This document shows, one piece after another, positions 47,872-60,354 of a stretch of DNA of 64,000 bases; the first letter of the stretch is position 1; each line of letters opens with the position of its first letter. The translations under genes were made by a program, and so were the position numbers. Below the pieces are notes generated by a model, which worked only from the letters and a program-made list of their open reading frames with translations, searched no databases and had not been told where the DNA came from. The DNA is from Anaeramoeba flamelloides (Eukaryota > Metamonada > Anaeramoebidae): NCBI GenBank assembly GCA_027625915.1, contig JANTQA010000023.1:12834001-12898000 (forward strand), read 5' to 3'.

Positions 47872-48425
47872 TTAGTTCTCTTGTTTAACTTCTTCTTCTT
47901 TTTGTTCTTCTTCTTTCACATCTTCTTCTTTTTGTACAACTTCTTCTTCTTTTTGTTCTTCTTGTTTAACTTCTTCTTTTTTTACTTCTTCTTCCTTTGT
48001 TTCTTCTTGTTTCACTTCTTCTTTTTTTTCAACTTTTTTTGGTTTTTTTTTTTCATCCGAAAAGGCAGAGTAGTGTCCAATACTTAAAAAAATTTGCTGT
48101 TTCATTAAAGAGAGATTTTTTGAAAAATTGAAAAAAGAAAAGAAAAAAAAGGAAAAAATTGCAAAAAAAATTTAAGAAGGATGAAAAAACAAAAAAGAAA
48201 AGGGGAAAAAAGGATCTGTTTTAATAAAAAATTAATCACCTTGAAATGTGGTCCACAATAAAATTTTCCTTCAATGTATTTGTAATTTCCGGTTGAAAGT
48301 AATTTGTTACATTGCTTACACCTTAAACATCTTTTATGAAATACTTTATTTTCACATGAAAGCTTTTCCATTGCATAAACCGTTTTGTTACATTGGTGAC
48401 ATTTTTCACGTTTTACGTTAAACAT
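47872..48425 (-). CDS. Single-LIM-domain protein with Lys/Glu-rich tail
   Basis: Two minus-strand exons, 48425-48240 and 48096-47872, separated by a 143-bp intron (GTGATT...AACAG, phase 0); 136 aa, TAA. The LIM domain has the full zinc ligand set: Cys9, Cys12, His30, Cys33, Cys36, Cys39, Cys57 and His60, with the spacing CX2C-X17-HX2C-X2-CX2C-X17-CX2H. The splice gives FYCGPHFKQIFLSIGHY, matching the PHFKQLFKxKGNY ending typical of LIM proteins such as plant and Dictyostelium single-LIM families. The C-terminal half is almost entirely Lys, Glu, Val and Gln repeats (KEEEVKQEE units), highly charged and probably helical or disordered. Such small LIM proteins usually act as actin-cytoskeleton adaptors; that role is inferred here. 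Confidence 0.92.
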
Positions 48426-49465
48426 TTTGATCGTTGAAGGTATTATATTAAACTTTTAATGCTTTTACAAAAAATGAAAAATTTTTTTTTGCCAATTTTG
48501 CTTTTTCATTTTTAAAATTTAATACATTTTTAACAATTTTATTCAAGAATCTAAATTAGTCCCGTGTTTGTTTCATATTGTCCGTTATTACAGGATTGAA
48601 GTTTTTGTATTTTTTGTAAAATTTTTTTGTAATTATTTTTGTAGTAAAATGATTTTTTCTTTTGATTTTAAAATTAACTGAAAAATTATTTACCCCTTTA
48701 TATGAATAACCAAAAGAATTTAATTCAAAAGTAACTTATTTGTAAATATTTTGAATTTGTCACATTAATTATTTTTTGCTATAAATTGTCAAAGTTACAA
48801 AACTGAATTTTAATTGGTGTAAGAACCCAAGTATTTAAGCTTTAATAAAGTTCTAATATTTTACTACATCCTTTACATTGGTGAAAATCACTTTTAACCA
48901 GTGTGGTTGAAAAGTGAAACAGGGAAAAAAAGTTCAACAGGTTTTATAATTGGGAACCTTACTGAATATGAAAAGCAAGATCAATTAAAAAAAGAATAAA
49001 TAAATAAATAAATACAAAATGAAGGGTGTAACACAATAACAGTTTTTTTAAGACTATCTTTTTGTATGTAGCTTTGGTTTGATAGATCTATTATCAAAAT
49101 TTGTTTTAAAAAAATTGACTATTTTTGAGATCTCCATACCACACCCACAATTTCGATTTGAACGTAGATTTAAATTGTATTTGTTGGGGTGATTGAAAAT
49201 AATATAATGGGTTATTATTTGAAGTTTTTTTGTTTCTTCTTTTTATTGATTTTACTTTTCATTTTCAAAAATGTACCCAATAAAAACCGTGTTGAACTTT
49301 TTTTCCAAAATAGCAATAATTTTTTAATTCTTTTTTGTTTTCAAAATCTATTTATTTTATAATCACAACAAAAATTAAAAAAAAAATTGATTTAAATATT
49401 CATGATTCAGTTGAACAGAATGAAATAAAAGAGTTCACTCATTTTTTATAAAATTTGAAAAATCC

Positions 49466-49628
49466 AACTTGTATTTGAATTCTAAATCGGAAAAATTTTA
49501 CCTTCATTTTCAATTTATCTTTTCAAATAGAGACCTTAAATTCTAACACACTTTTTGAGGACTTATCTATTAAAGAAAAAAATGGAAAAGGAAGTGAAAA
49601 TTTTGTCACATTATTAATTCAAATACTT
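49466..49628. repeat. Fold-back element, copy 3
   Basis: Left arm AACTTGTATTTGAATTCTAA with TTTTACCTTCATTTTC; centre TTTCAAATAGAGACCTTAAA; right arm AAGGAAGTGAAAATTTTG and TTAATTCAAATACTTA. About 163 bp. Confidence 0.65.
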
Positions 49629-49733
49629 ACTTACTTACATACATACATAAATTATTAGATTTTCAATCATTTATTCTTTTTTTTTTTTTTCAAAAGAATT
49701 AGGTTAAATCAAAGCTTTTACAACCCTTTTTAC

Positions 49734-49737
<4 letters not shown>

Positions 49738-49777
<40 letters not shown>

Positions 49778-49830
49778 ATTTCACTAAAAGGGACCCACCT
49801 CAAAATGAAAAATTCACTTTTTTTTTTTTA
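49738..49830. repeat. TA microsatellite plus partial TA-associated repeat
   Basis: About 17 TA units (about 49738-49771), followed by AAACCCCATTTCACTAAAAG and GGACCCACC, which resembles the first 30 bases of the repeats at 28836 and 40571 before similarity fades. Confidence 0.6.
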
Positions 49831-50174
49831 TTCAAGAATCAACCAAAAAAAGATTATTTAATATAAGGTTAATAAAAAACTTCGGATTATAGTCATTAAT
49901 TATCAAAAATAAATACCTAAAAAAACTCGAAATTATTCAAAAAACAAAAAATATACTGTTAAAATTTTTGGTTTACTTTCATTTGAAACGTTGTGTACAA
50001 ACTTTCTCGATTTCTTTAAGTAAAATTAAAATTTTTAGAAATAAGATTATTTATTGGTAAATGTATGGATTTTAAAATAATTTACAAAACCTCACTTTTC
50101 TTAATGTTAATTTGGAGTTTTAAACATTTTATTTTCAAATTGACTTTTTAAAAATATAAAAAAGAAATCAAGAA

Positions 50175-50206
<32 letters not shown>

Positions 50207-51370
50207 AAAAAAAATTACTAAATGAGAAAACAATTATTTCGATCTGTAAAATTAAAACTTTATTTTGAGAAGAATAATGAATTAAACTTTAAAAAAAATA
50301 TTCTATTTCTTCCAGTAACTGTACCTTTTTGACTGAAAAAGCGTTTAATATAACTGAAATCTGTAAAATTTCCAATTATTAATCACAGACTCTGTAATTT
50401 TTTATATGATTGTCAATTCTTTGATTATGTTTCTTACCTCTTCTATGAATCCTGGGGAAATAATCTCAATTAACTAACTTAATGACTATTTGAGAAATAA
50501 AAAGAACATTTCTTAAATATTTTTAATATTAAGAAAATTTTTAAAAAAGCAAATAGAATATCTATATCTTTCAAAAGAAATAAATTAAAGATATGATTTG
50601 ACAAAAGCACATTTTTTTTACTATTAAGCATTGTTCATATTATCACAATATAATATTTCCATTGAATTAAAAAAAAAAGATTAATCACATTCAGAGAAAA
50701 GAAAACACGGGCAGGTTGTACAAAAAAAAAAAAAAAAAAAAAAAAAATTCTAATCACAATATATACAAATACCAACTTCCAGTGAGAATTTTATCGAACA
50801 GAAAGGTATTGATTTTAAAAAATACAAATTAGATATTAATAGCTTGTATACAAAGTTATTATAATTAATAAATATTCTACCCAAAAAATTTTTAATTCAA
50901 AATTTATCCCAAACAGGCAATATTAATATTTTATATTGAGAAATAATCTTCATTGTTGATTTTTTATAAAAGTTGATCAATCAAACCATTTTGGTTCAAA
51001 CTTTTCTTCAACTTAAGCTAAAATTTTTGAAAGAAATTGAAATACTGTATACATAATTTCAACAGAAGAAAAAATATTTATTCCAAAGTTCCATCGTGGA
51101 AATAATCCAGTCTCTGAAAATAACATGATTCAATTAGTGATTTTTTGATTTTTATATTTTTAGCTCATATTCAAAGAAAAATATAAAGAAATTGAAATAA
51201 AAATTTACAATTTATACTTCTGAAAATTTCAATAATAATTTATTTATTTATTATGAGAAAGGAGTAATCAAAGAAAATTCACTAAATAAAAAAGAGAAGA
51301 AGAAAAATAATTAAAATATTAAAGTAAAAAAAGATTATATCTTTTACATGACAAAATTAAAAATTATCTA

Positions 51371-51660
51371 CTGTCAGTAGGTTTTCCAGGATTTGAAAGA
51401 ATTGAGAAAAATCCTTGATTTTGCTCAATTCTTTTGAATTCTAAAAAACCACCTTTTGCTTTTCTTGAGTTTTCTGTTTATTTGGAAAATCAATAGATTT
51501 TCGTTAGGTTTTTTTTTACTTTAGATATAAACCGAAAAATTTAATAAATTTTCGGTTTATTTCGAAAAGTAAAAAAAAACCTAGAACACTTTAACAGATA
51601 AAACACAAAACCTCATAAAAACCTGGGCACTTGACGGCACTTGATGACACGTCCCCTGAA
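51371..51660. repeat. Modular hairpin block, copy 7
   Basis: Hairpin with arms TTTTCCAGGATTTGAAAGAA and GCTCAATTCTTTTGAATTC. A second stem follows, TTTTTTACTTTAGATATAAA and CCGAAAAATTTAATAAATTT against CGGTTTATTTCGAAAAGTAA. It ends ACCTGGGCACTTGACGGCAC and TTGATGACACGTCCCC. Confidence 0.8.
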
Positions 51661-52552
51661 ACAAGAGTAGTAAAAACCCGATCGAAAGATCAAAATTTCA
51701 GTAATAATTCTAAATTGATATAAGGGCAACCAACTTCAATTTTTTTCTGATTTCACTGTTTATTACCAGTGCTTTTTTACAAAAGTGTACATTTTAATCA
51801 TGATTCGTCGTTCAACCTTTATAACAAATATCAAAGATACTAACCAGAACAAAAAATACTAAAAATTATAATGAATTTATCTCAGGCAAAATCTGATAAG
51901 AACAGTTAAAATAATAGATACTATTTATTGTTAAATAAATAGAACAAAATTTTCATTCAGCTTTTCAAAAAAAAATCCAAAAAACCCTTTAAAATTTCAA
52001 GTTTGTAATTCTTATAACCAGTTTAAATTAATAATTGTCACTCATAGAATGTCGGGATTTGATGATTTGTTTGGGAAAATTAATAAATTTCAAATTTGAT
52101 CAGATATCAAAATTGGTCAAATTCTCATTATTTTCAAAATAGTTAATTCCATTGAAATGTATTGAATGTAGGTATTTAAAGCCACCTTTACTGGTAGGTA
52201 CTGGTATGTTAAGGAAAATTAGAGTAGGCTAGAGTAGACTTGGATGGTTTGTATGGTATTTTAGAAAATTTTGATTATAGTTTTGAAACAAAAATAATCA
52301 AGAGAGGAATTAGGCTCGTCACTTATTTTAAGGTAAAAAAATTCCCTATAACTTTTTGTGTTAAAATTGGATTTCGAACGAATTTTTAAAAATATTTAGT
52401 ATTGATAATTTCAATATTTTGAATTTTCAACAATTTAAGTAATAAAATACTACCAATCGCAAAAGATTCTTTATGCTTTTTCATTCCACAATTATATAAA
52501 ACCCATTAAAAACTTTCCAACCAATAATAATAATCAAGAAACTCTTCAAAAA

Positions 52553-52719
52553 TACTGGTATTTGAATTTGAAAAGAGACAATATTTTCACATGATTGTTA
52601 ATATTTTTCTTGTTCAAATAGAGACTACTAAGAAGTAGATTGCCAATTAAAAACTTGTTAAGAAAAGGAAATTGAAAATGAAGTGAAAATTTTTCCCATT
52701 TGGAATTCAAATACCAGTA
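52553..52719. repeat. Fold-back element, copy 4 (best preserved)
   Basis: 167 bp. Starts TACTGGTATTTGAATTTG and ends GGAATTCAAATACCAGTA; the inner arm blocks are ATTTTCACATGATTG and AAATGAAGTGAAAATTTTTC, with GTTCAAATAGAGACTAC in the centre. Confidence 0.8.
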
Positions 52720-53007
52720 TGTAAAACTTCAATTTGACTTATTTTGAAATTGGACAAAATTTACTATGTAATAATATATCCATTTCACATGTTCAAAAAG
52801 TGAGGTCTTAATTCTTGGTGTGTGATTATTTTAGAAAATTCGTTTGAAAATTTTGAATTTTTTTGTTTTTCAATTAACAGTAATTTACAGAACTAAAAGT
52901 TTCATAAATGAATAGGACATATTTCCAAAATTATACTCATTTAACTTTTGATTTTGAAATTGAGAATTCAACCTTAGATTTTGTTTTTATTTTTTCTTGA
53001 AATAAAA

Positions 53008-53817
53008 ATGAAATTTTTATTCTCTCTCTTTTTATCGATTTTTATCATCCAAACACAATCAATTACAATTACAGTCAACCCAAATTCAAAAGAGTGTTTA
53101 ATTGAAAGTGTTGATAAGCACACTGGTGTTACGTTATTTTATCAGGTAATTAGTGGTGGTGGTATGGATATAAATCCTGAAGTAAATATTTTTCCTTTTT
53201 TTTTTGATCTTCCAGCTCTTCAAGCTCTTCATAAACCAAAAGAGAAAAAAAACAAAAGAATTGTTTTGAGAAAATATAACCGAACTTTAAACAAACTTAC
53301 CTTGAAAGTATTGATTATAAATCCTTTTTGGTTGATTATTGTTACTTTTTATTCGTTCTAAAAAAAAAAAAAATAAATAAAAAAAACAAAAAAGATCTTA
53401 GGGCCAGATGGTGTAGTTGTTTATAAAAGAGAAAAAGAGCAGGAAGGAAAATTTACCTTTTTAACTCGAACTGCAGGGGAGTATCGATTCTGTTTTGGTA
53501 ACGAAATGTCTACTGTCACTACAAAACAAGTCAATTTCAATTTTCAAATTGGGCATGGTAGTGACTCTGGAATTGCAAAAAAAGAGCATTTGACGCCACT
53601 TGAAAATGGTGTTTTAGAGTTACAAGAACAATTAAGAGGTATACTTTCAGAACAAAGATATCTTAAAGCCAGAGAACACATCCACAGAAACACAACCGAA
53701 AGCACAAATTCTCGTGTGTTGTGGTGGAGCTTCCTTCAAACACTTTTACTGATAGCAATGGGTGTTGCACAAATTTTTTATATCAAAAGAATATTTGAAA
53801 AAACCAAAAAGTTTTAA
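53008..53817 (+). CDS. p24 family cargo receptor, beta type (TMED2-like)
   Basis: Exons 53008-53181 and 53395-53817, 198 aa; human TMED2 is about 201 aa. ATG at 53008 starts a signal peptide (MKFLFSLFLSIFIIQTQS). The GOLD domain follows, with the two conserved cysteines (KECLIES and RFCFGN). The intron (GTAAAT...AAAAAG, phase 0) splits it between SGGGMDINPE and ILGPDGVVVY, an exact fit to the GGFLDIDVE-ITGPD region of TMED2. A coiled-coil stretch (ELQEQLRGILSEQRYLKARE) leads to TNSRVLWWSFLQTLLLIAMG and the TM helix. The cytosolic tail YIKRIFEKTKKF has Lys at -3 and -5, a KxKxx COPI-type signal, with RIF where TMED2 has RFF. Such proteins cycle between ER and Golgi selecting cargo for COPI/COPII vesicles. 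Confidence 0.96.
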
Positions 53818-55158
53818 ATTCCAATTCCTCGGTTACTTCTTGAAAAACAGGTGATTTTTTTTCACCAAATATGGACATTCCTCTCCCCGATCACTTTATA
53901 ATTGTTTAACCATTTAAAATTTCTAAAAACGAAAGGAATTTCATTTTTTCCAAGGTTTTGGAACATTTTTCAATCTTTTATATGACAAATAAGTGAAAAT
54001 AAAATTTAAAATTTTATATATTTTAATAATAAAACCAACCATTAATTTTTTAAAACTAATCTTCCTTTTTATTCGCTACAAGGGAAAAATAAATTCTGAA
54101 AATTAAATTTGGCCAAAACTACATATGGGATTTCCGTTATACATCTTTTATAAATTATTTTTTCAAAGTTAATGATAATTTTATGTAATTAAGATAAGAT
54201 AGCTATTAAACTCATTAAGATTCGAATACCACCTTTTCAAAATTACCAACTTTTGAAAAAAAAAACACCTATTTTTGGGGTATTTTTTTTATTGAATTTA
54301 GTTACAACAAATGAACTTTTGATTGAATATTAAGAAAGAAAAAATAATAAATGTTAGAGCAATTTGCAGAAAAAAAATAGGGAATATATATAAAAACTAA
54401 AAAATGAAAAAAAAAAATATAATCATAAAAATTATTACAAAAACAGAAAAAATCATTTTTTCAATTTAGTATAGCGATATCTTTTGAAAGAAATATTTGG
54501 TTTTATTTTAAAATTGAAAAATATGATTCTTTTTAGATTTTTAAAAAAATATATTAAAATAATCTCTCCACTAAGTCAAATGAAAAATTCAAAAATTTTA
54601 TTTTTTTCCCTTTTTCCACTCCGAATTAATCTTCTATATATTGGGAGAAGATTTACAAAGGAAATAAGATAAAATGGTTACTTGCTAATACTGTGACACT
54701 AAAACACGAAAGTATGAGTAACTTGAGTTTAAAAAAGGAAAAGGAAATGCTAAACATGACCAAAGCTTTAATACAAATCAGATCAAAAAAAAAAAAAAAA
54801 AAACAAGAAATTACAACAAATTAAATAACGATCCCTAAGTGTACATTCATGATCAATTATCAAATTATTCAATCAACTAAAAGTATTGTGGGTGTGATTT
54901 TGTGAGTCTTTAATGAAAGATAACATTGGTTTTTTTTTTTTTATGATTTTTTACCAATTGCTTCTTATTAACCCTTTTTAAATTTCAATTTTTTTTCTTT
55001 TTTTTTTTTTAATTTTTTGCCTTTTCTTTTTAAAGATAGAAAAATTGGGTCAATCTTTCCCTTGAACAATCGTGATGTCTATGATTTTATACTTAAATTA
55101 ACTTTGAGCAAATTTAAGGATAAGGACATTTAGAGTGTAATTTACACCTCTTCGATTA

Positions 55159-55355
55159 CAGTCAGTTTCACTTTTAAGACACAAACTTTCAACGAAATTT
55201 AAGGCACAAAAAAAATCTCAAATTAAAGCACAAAATTCAAATTCTAGTAAAAATAAATTGTAAAAAATAAAATTCCAAATTTTGTGCTTTAATTTGAGAT
55301 TGTTTTGTGCCTTAAATTTCGTTGAAAGTTTGTGCCTTAAAAGTGAAATTGACTG
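55159..55355. mobile_element. Palindromic CAGTCAG MITE, intact copy B
   Basis: 197 bp, the same length as copy A, flanked by TA. Begins CAGTCAGTTTCACTTTTAAG and ends AAAAGTGAAATTGACTG. It is nearly identical to copy A through the arms (CACAAACTTTCAACGAAATT, AATCTCAAATTAAAGCACA) and centre (AAATTCTAGTAAAA), which implies recent activity of the family. Confidence 0.92.
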
Positions 55356-56664
55356 TATTAATAATAAAAATTAATGAATTTTTACAATTAAAAATGAAAA
55401 AAAATATCACTTAAAACATATATTTGTTTTTTTTTATTACATTATATCTTATAAAGTTGTAAAACCTTTTCAAAACCTTTATATTTATAATAATGTTTAT
55501 TCGGCTAGTGTATTTCAAAAATACAAAATTTGAAGATTTTTTTGGAATAATTTTCCGAGTTAGGTTGTTACATCAGATTGTAATTTTAATAAATTAGGCA
55601 AATTCATTAATATATTTTTTTTGGTAAAAAAATGAGATAATGGGTTGTTTGGTAGATTTTCACTAATTTATAATCTTTTTTTTACACTGATTGAGAGTAT
55701 TTTAATCATTTTGATTATCATTTCTAAAAATATGAAAGAGCTTTCATATTTTTAGTTGTTGTCATAAAAAAAAATTCACCAAAAAATTGAAAAATGTAAA
55801 TTTTACTTTAACCCTCTGAAAAAAACATTTTTTTTTATTGTTTTGATTAATTAATATCTATGCTGTATATAATTTATTTATTTATTTATTTTTTGATTGC
55901 GAATTTAAAATGTTTTATAATTATATTTCCTAAAAATGATCTGAGAATAATAAAATTTATAATAAAAAATTCACAAAATAATTAATTTATGAAATTCTAT
56001 AAAGAAATTTTAATGACAATATGTACTTGATAAATATTGTCTTTGTACCAAAATTAAAAATAAAATCCTATGTGTATAATCACCGATTTTAAAATTATAA
56101 ACCCTGTTTCATTCAAAGATGAAGCAAAAAATATCAAATTTGATTATTTCATCAGAATCTACAAGATAATATCGTTCCGAAATAAGACACACTATTAACT
56201 TATATTTGAAATTCATAAAAAAAAAAATTTAACAAACAATAAAATTTCAATATAAAATTAAAATGAAAAAAATATTTTAAGCACTTACTAATGAAACTTA
56301 TCATGTACAATTTCAAAATATATTAATACAATTAAAATAGTTGACAAAAGAGTTTTTATTATTAAGTGTATTTGTTTTAAAAGAAATTAGAGAATCTCAT
56401 TTTTCTTAAAGTTAATTTGAATATTTCAATTTTTTTTATCCAATCGACTGTTTTTTTTAAAATCAACAAAAAAAGAAACAGAAAGAAAAAAAAGCAAAAA
56501 GCAAAACAAATGAAGTAGGTAGTATTTTTTAAAAATATATTGAAATCTTGTCAAGTTCTTGAAATTTTTTTTTGAAATTTATGTTTTGACTCATGAAATA
56601 AATGAGTTAACTTCCTTTAGACAATTTATTGATTTGAGTCTATATTATGAAATTTTAAATTCAA

Positions 56665-56675
<11 letters not shown>

Positions 56676-56705
<30 letters not shown>
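56676..56705. repeat. TA microsatellite
   Basis: About 15 uninterrupted TA units in AT-rich spacer. No adjoining repeat copy recognised. Confidence 0.9.
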
Positions 56706-56710
<5 letters not shown>

Positions 56711-57436
56711 TAATATATTTTTTTATCATAAATTAAGTTAATTCATGAAAATGGGTAAACAATTTTTTTTTTGTTGGAAATTTTGATTTTGAACAAATTT
56801 TTTTTTTATTATGTTAGTAATTTTGATCAGAAAGAATTCCAATTCAAACACTAACAAATAAACATAACAGTGTAGAAGATTAAATAAATCTAAATTTGAG
56901 TAAATCTTAACAAAATTTAATCAATTAAATTTAGATTTAATAAGCAAAAATTTTTATATTCTTAAAAGCTTGAAAAAAGTCATTTTTACGTTTTCACCAA
57001 ATAAAAAAAAAAAATTCAGAACAATTTTCAATTTAAATAATTTTTTAATAAATTGTTTAGTCTTCTTCACAGTAATTCTTTGAACAATTTAAACCCTTTT
57101 CGTCATAAAAAAAAGTATTTTGAATCTTGAGGATAAAATTACTTCATCCCCAAAATATCTTGAAAGAAAATGTTATTGTGAAAAATCAAATTTTATCTCA
57201 TAGCTAGCAGAAAAAATATTTTTGAAGTATAATTTGTAAATAGTTAAAAATTTTTTTATGAGAATAAATATCCTTATTTAAACAATACAAAAATATTTCA
57301 TTATGTTTAATAAATCGATTTTTTTGTTTAATCAAAAGAATTAACTAAGCTCTGAAAAAAATCTTTACCAGAATCTTTCTTAGAAAAAAGATTATTTATT
57401 GTGTAATAATGATCATAAAAATGGTCATGAACAGGG

Positions 57437-57437
<1 letters not shown>

Positions 57438-57474
<37 letters not shown>
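57438..57474. repeat. TA microsatellite
   Basis: About 18 TA units following GAACAGGGTAATATA. Confidence 0.9.
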
Positions 57475-57477
<3 letters not shown>

Positions 57478-57954
57478 ATATGAGAAATAAAATGAATTTA
57501 AGGGTTTATTTTTCCAGAAAAAAACGAAAAAAAAACCTATTTCACTTAGAAATTTTCTTTTCTATTTTTCTTTGTCAATCACATTTTTTTGTATTCATAC
57601 GCCCTTGAAAAATTTTTTTCATAAAAAAATTAAAGATTTACTAATTATTTCCTTTTTAAGAACTTCATTTATAACAAACACTATTGGTTAACAAAATATA
57701 TTTGATCAAAAATTATTTTTAAAGATATTTAACAATTAAAGTTTGAAAATCGAATTTTTGCTATTTTATTAAGATTTTTTTTCAATTTAATAGTAAAAAA
57801 TTAGATAATTTTTTTCACAGTTAAGAGGTTATAACCATGTATTTTAAAAAACATTTTAGATTTTATAAATATATTTTAAATGAATAACCCATTATTTTGA
57901 CGTGTAAAGAATTATTTATTGATTTAATTTGAAAATAATATTTTTTTTTTGATT

Positions 57955-58790
57955 TTCCGTTAGGTTTTCTTGAGTTTTCTGTTTATTTGTAAAATCAATA
58001 AATTTTCGTTAGGTTTTTTTTAATTTTTGAAATAAACAGAAAATTTAGTAAAATTTTCCGTTTATTTTAAAAATTTAAAAAAACCTAGAACTCTTCAGAA
58101 ATAAAATATAAAACCTCAAAAAAACCTAGAAAACTGATCAAATTTAACAGAAAACCGCAAGAAAACCTAGGACACTTTCAGTTGGTTTTTTTTTACAATT
58201 TTTTGGAATAAAAAGAAAATTTTAATAAATTTTCGGTTTATTCCAAAAAGCAAATAAATCCACTCTTATGTTTAACATAATTTAAAAGAATTGAGTATTA
58301 TCTATATGATTTTTCTCGATTCGTATAAATTCTGAAAAAACTTGGCAATTGACTGACACTTTCGTTAGATTTACTAAAATTTAAAAGAATATAATAAAAT
58401 TAAAGATTTTTCTCCTATCTTTTGAATTCTGGAAAAGTACCCTCAGGTTTTCTTGAGGTTTCTGTTTTTTGAAAAAGCGATAGATTTTAGTTAAGTTTTT
58501 TTTACTTTAGAAATAAACCGAAAATTTATTAAATTTTTTTATTTATTTCTAAAGTAAAAAAACCTCAAAAAAAAACCCAGAAGACTTCAGAAATAAAATA
58601 TAAAACCTCAAATAAACCTAGAACACCTAAAAAATTTAAAAGAAACCCTCAAGAAAAGCTAGCTACTTGAAGGTACTCTACAGAACCCGACATACACTTT
58701 TTTTTTTTTTTTTTTTTTTTTAATTTTTGAAATAAACAGAAAATTTAATAAATGTTCGGTTTATTTCAAAAATAAAAAAAAACATAGGAA
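57955..58790. repeat. Cluster of hairpin modules, copies 8-9
   Basis: Several of the same palindromic modules in succession: CGTTAGGTTTTCTTGAG, then a stem of AAATAAACAGAAAATTTAG against TTTCCGTTTATTTTAAAA. Next come AACCTAGAACTCTTCAG, a second stem (TAAATTTTCGGTTTATTCC), a CAGAATT-type hairpin (about 58380-58435) and a third stem (ACTTTAGAAATAAACCGAAA against TTATTTCTAAAGT). It ends near AGGTACTCTACAGAACC and one more short stem to 58790. Confidence 0.75.
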
Positions 58791-60354
58791 ACGGTAATAA
58801 TTATTCTAAGGAATTTTTTTACTCTATTTGGGTTTTTTTTAGATGAGTAGAACATTTTTAAAACTATTTGTTATTATCTCTATCAATCCAAATGTCTTCA
58901 AGTTGAATTAAACTACAATTCGTCCTTCCCTAACTTTGTAATTTTTTACCCGAAAAAAAGATCTTTTTTTCTCGACTAGAGAATTTCAAAAAAGGCAGTT
59001 CTATTATCAATAATAAATACAATAGCTTAATTAATCTAAAGTTATGGGATTTTGATTATATTGTGAATAAACTTTATTAATCAAGATGAAAGGCTAATTA
59101 AAGTTGTAGTTTTGTCCAATTTTTTTTTTTTAAATTTTATTTTTTCATATTAGTGTTGGCTCATACAAAAATTTTAAGTACATATTTCTCCAATAAAATA
59201 TATTAAATTTTTACCCTGATGTCAAAGAGGACTAATACCTTAATATTAATTTTTTCAAAAGTAAGCACATTTTCAAACAGATTTAAGAACATTATTTTGT
59301 AACTTTAAAGTCTTCGGATTGGGTATTCAACCTTTTAATTAGTCTTGAAATAAAACTTTTTGGATTAAATTTTTTCTACTGTTGTCAAAATAATCTGTAT
59401 AGAAAAATATAATCCTTGTTTCAAAATAATAAGTGTATCCTTTTTTATAAAAAAAAACATAGATAAGAATTCATCAATCAAAGAAACTGACAATAAACTA
59501 TAATTAAATATGGTATTGGTTTCTTAAAGATCTATTATTTAAAAACAAATTTAAAAATAAAGAATTAAATTGGAAAATTTTTCTCGAAAAAAAGATTTAA
59601 TTATTAAGAGAATTTTTTTATAATCAAAAAAACAAAAAAACAAAAAATTTTTGAAAAATTTTCAACAAATTACAGTAGTAAAAATAAAGTGTGTCAAAAA
59701 ATTCAATCTATGTTTTTAAATAAAAAGTGTGTTTTATGTTATAGAAGACCTATAGATCAGCCTATAAAAGAAACCAACAATAAAACCTAATTAAATATGG
59801 TATTGAGTTCTTTAAGTTTTATTATTTAAAAAGAAATTTCTAAAAATGAAGGATAAAATTGGAAAATTAATTTCAAAAAACGAGTAAATTTTGACAATTT
59901 TTAATAATTAAAAAAACAAACAATTCTAAAAAAATTAAGAATATTATGGAAAATTTTCAACTAATTAGTTAATAATTTAAATTTTACTTAAAAAACGATG
60001 GTCTTAATTTCAAAATTGATTATGATTAGGTATACCATTTTGTAGTCAATTGGATGTTGTTTTTGAACAAGAAGAAAAAAAAACACCACGGACAATATTT
60101 TGAAACTCAAATTATAGTCTTTGTGCACATATTTTTTTGATCGCTGTTGATTTCAAATTACAATCTTTCTTCTTCCAACTGTTTTTTACAAATAGGATTT
60201 TTAGAGAAATTTAAACTCTTGAAAACTAATCTTATTTACCACCAATAACAGAATACTTTAATATTAAACATTTAAATGGTAGAACAAATCCCTTAAATTA
60301 CAAAACGACAAGACACCTTTTGTCAAAAAGTTTCTTTCTTAGGTTTGATCCAGT

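Larger units (their letters stand above)
48426..53007. other. Divergent intergenic region
   Basis: 4.6 kb between the divergent LIM (-) and p24 (+) genes, so it should hold both promoters. It contains fold-back copies (49466-49628 and 52553-52719), a TA microsatellite with a repeat fragment (about 49738-49830), homopolymer A runs and hairpin block copy 7 (51371-51660). No gene seen. Confidence 0.6.

Noticed and set aside
47881-48087. Plus-strand Phe-rich frame
   Set aside because: Antisense shadow of the Lys/Glu tail of the LIM protein.
54215-54240. GATTCGAATACC resembling a tRNA B box
   Set aside because: No A box or cloverleaf could be formed around it.
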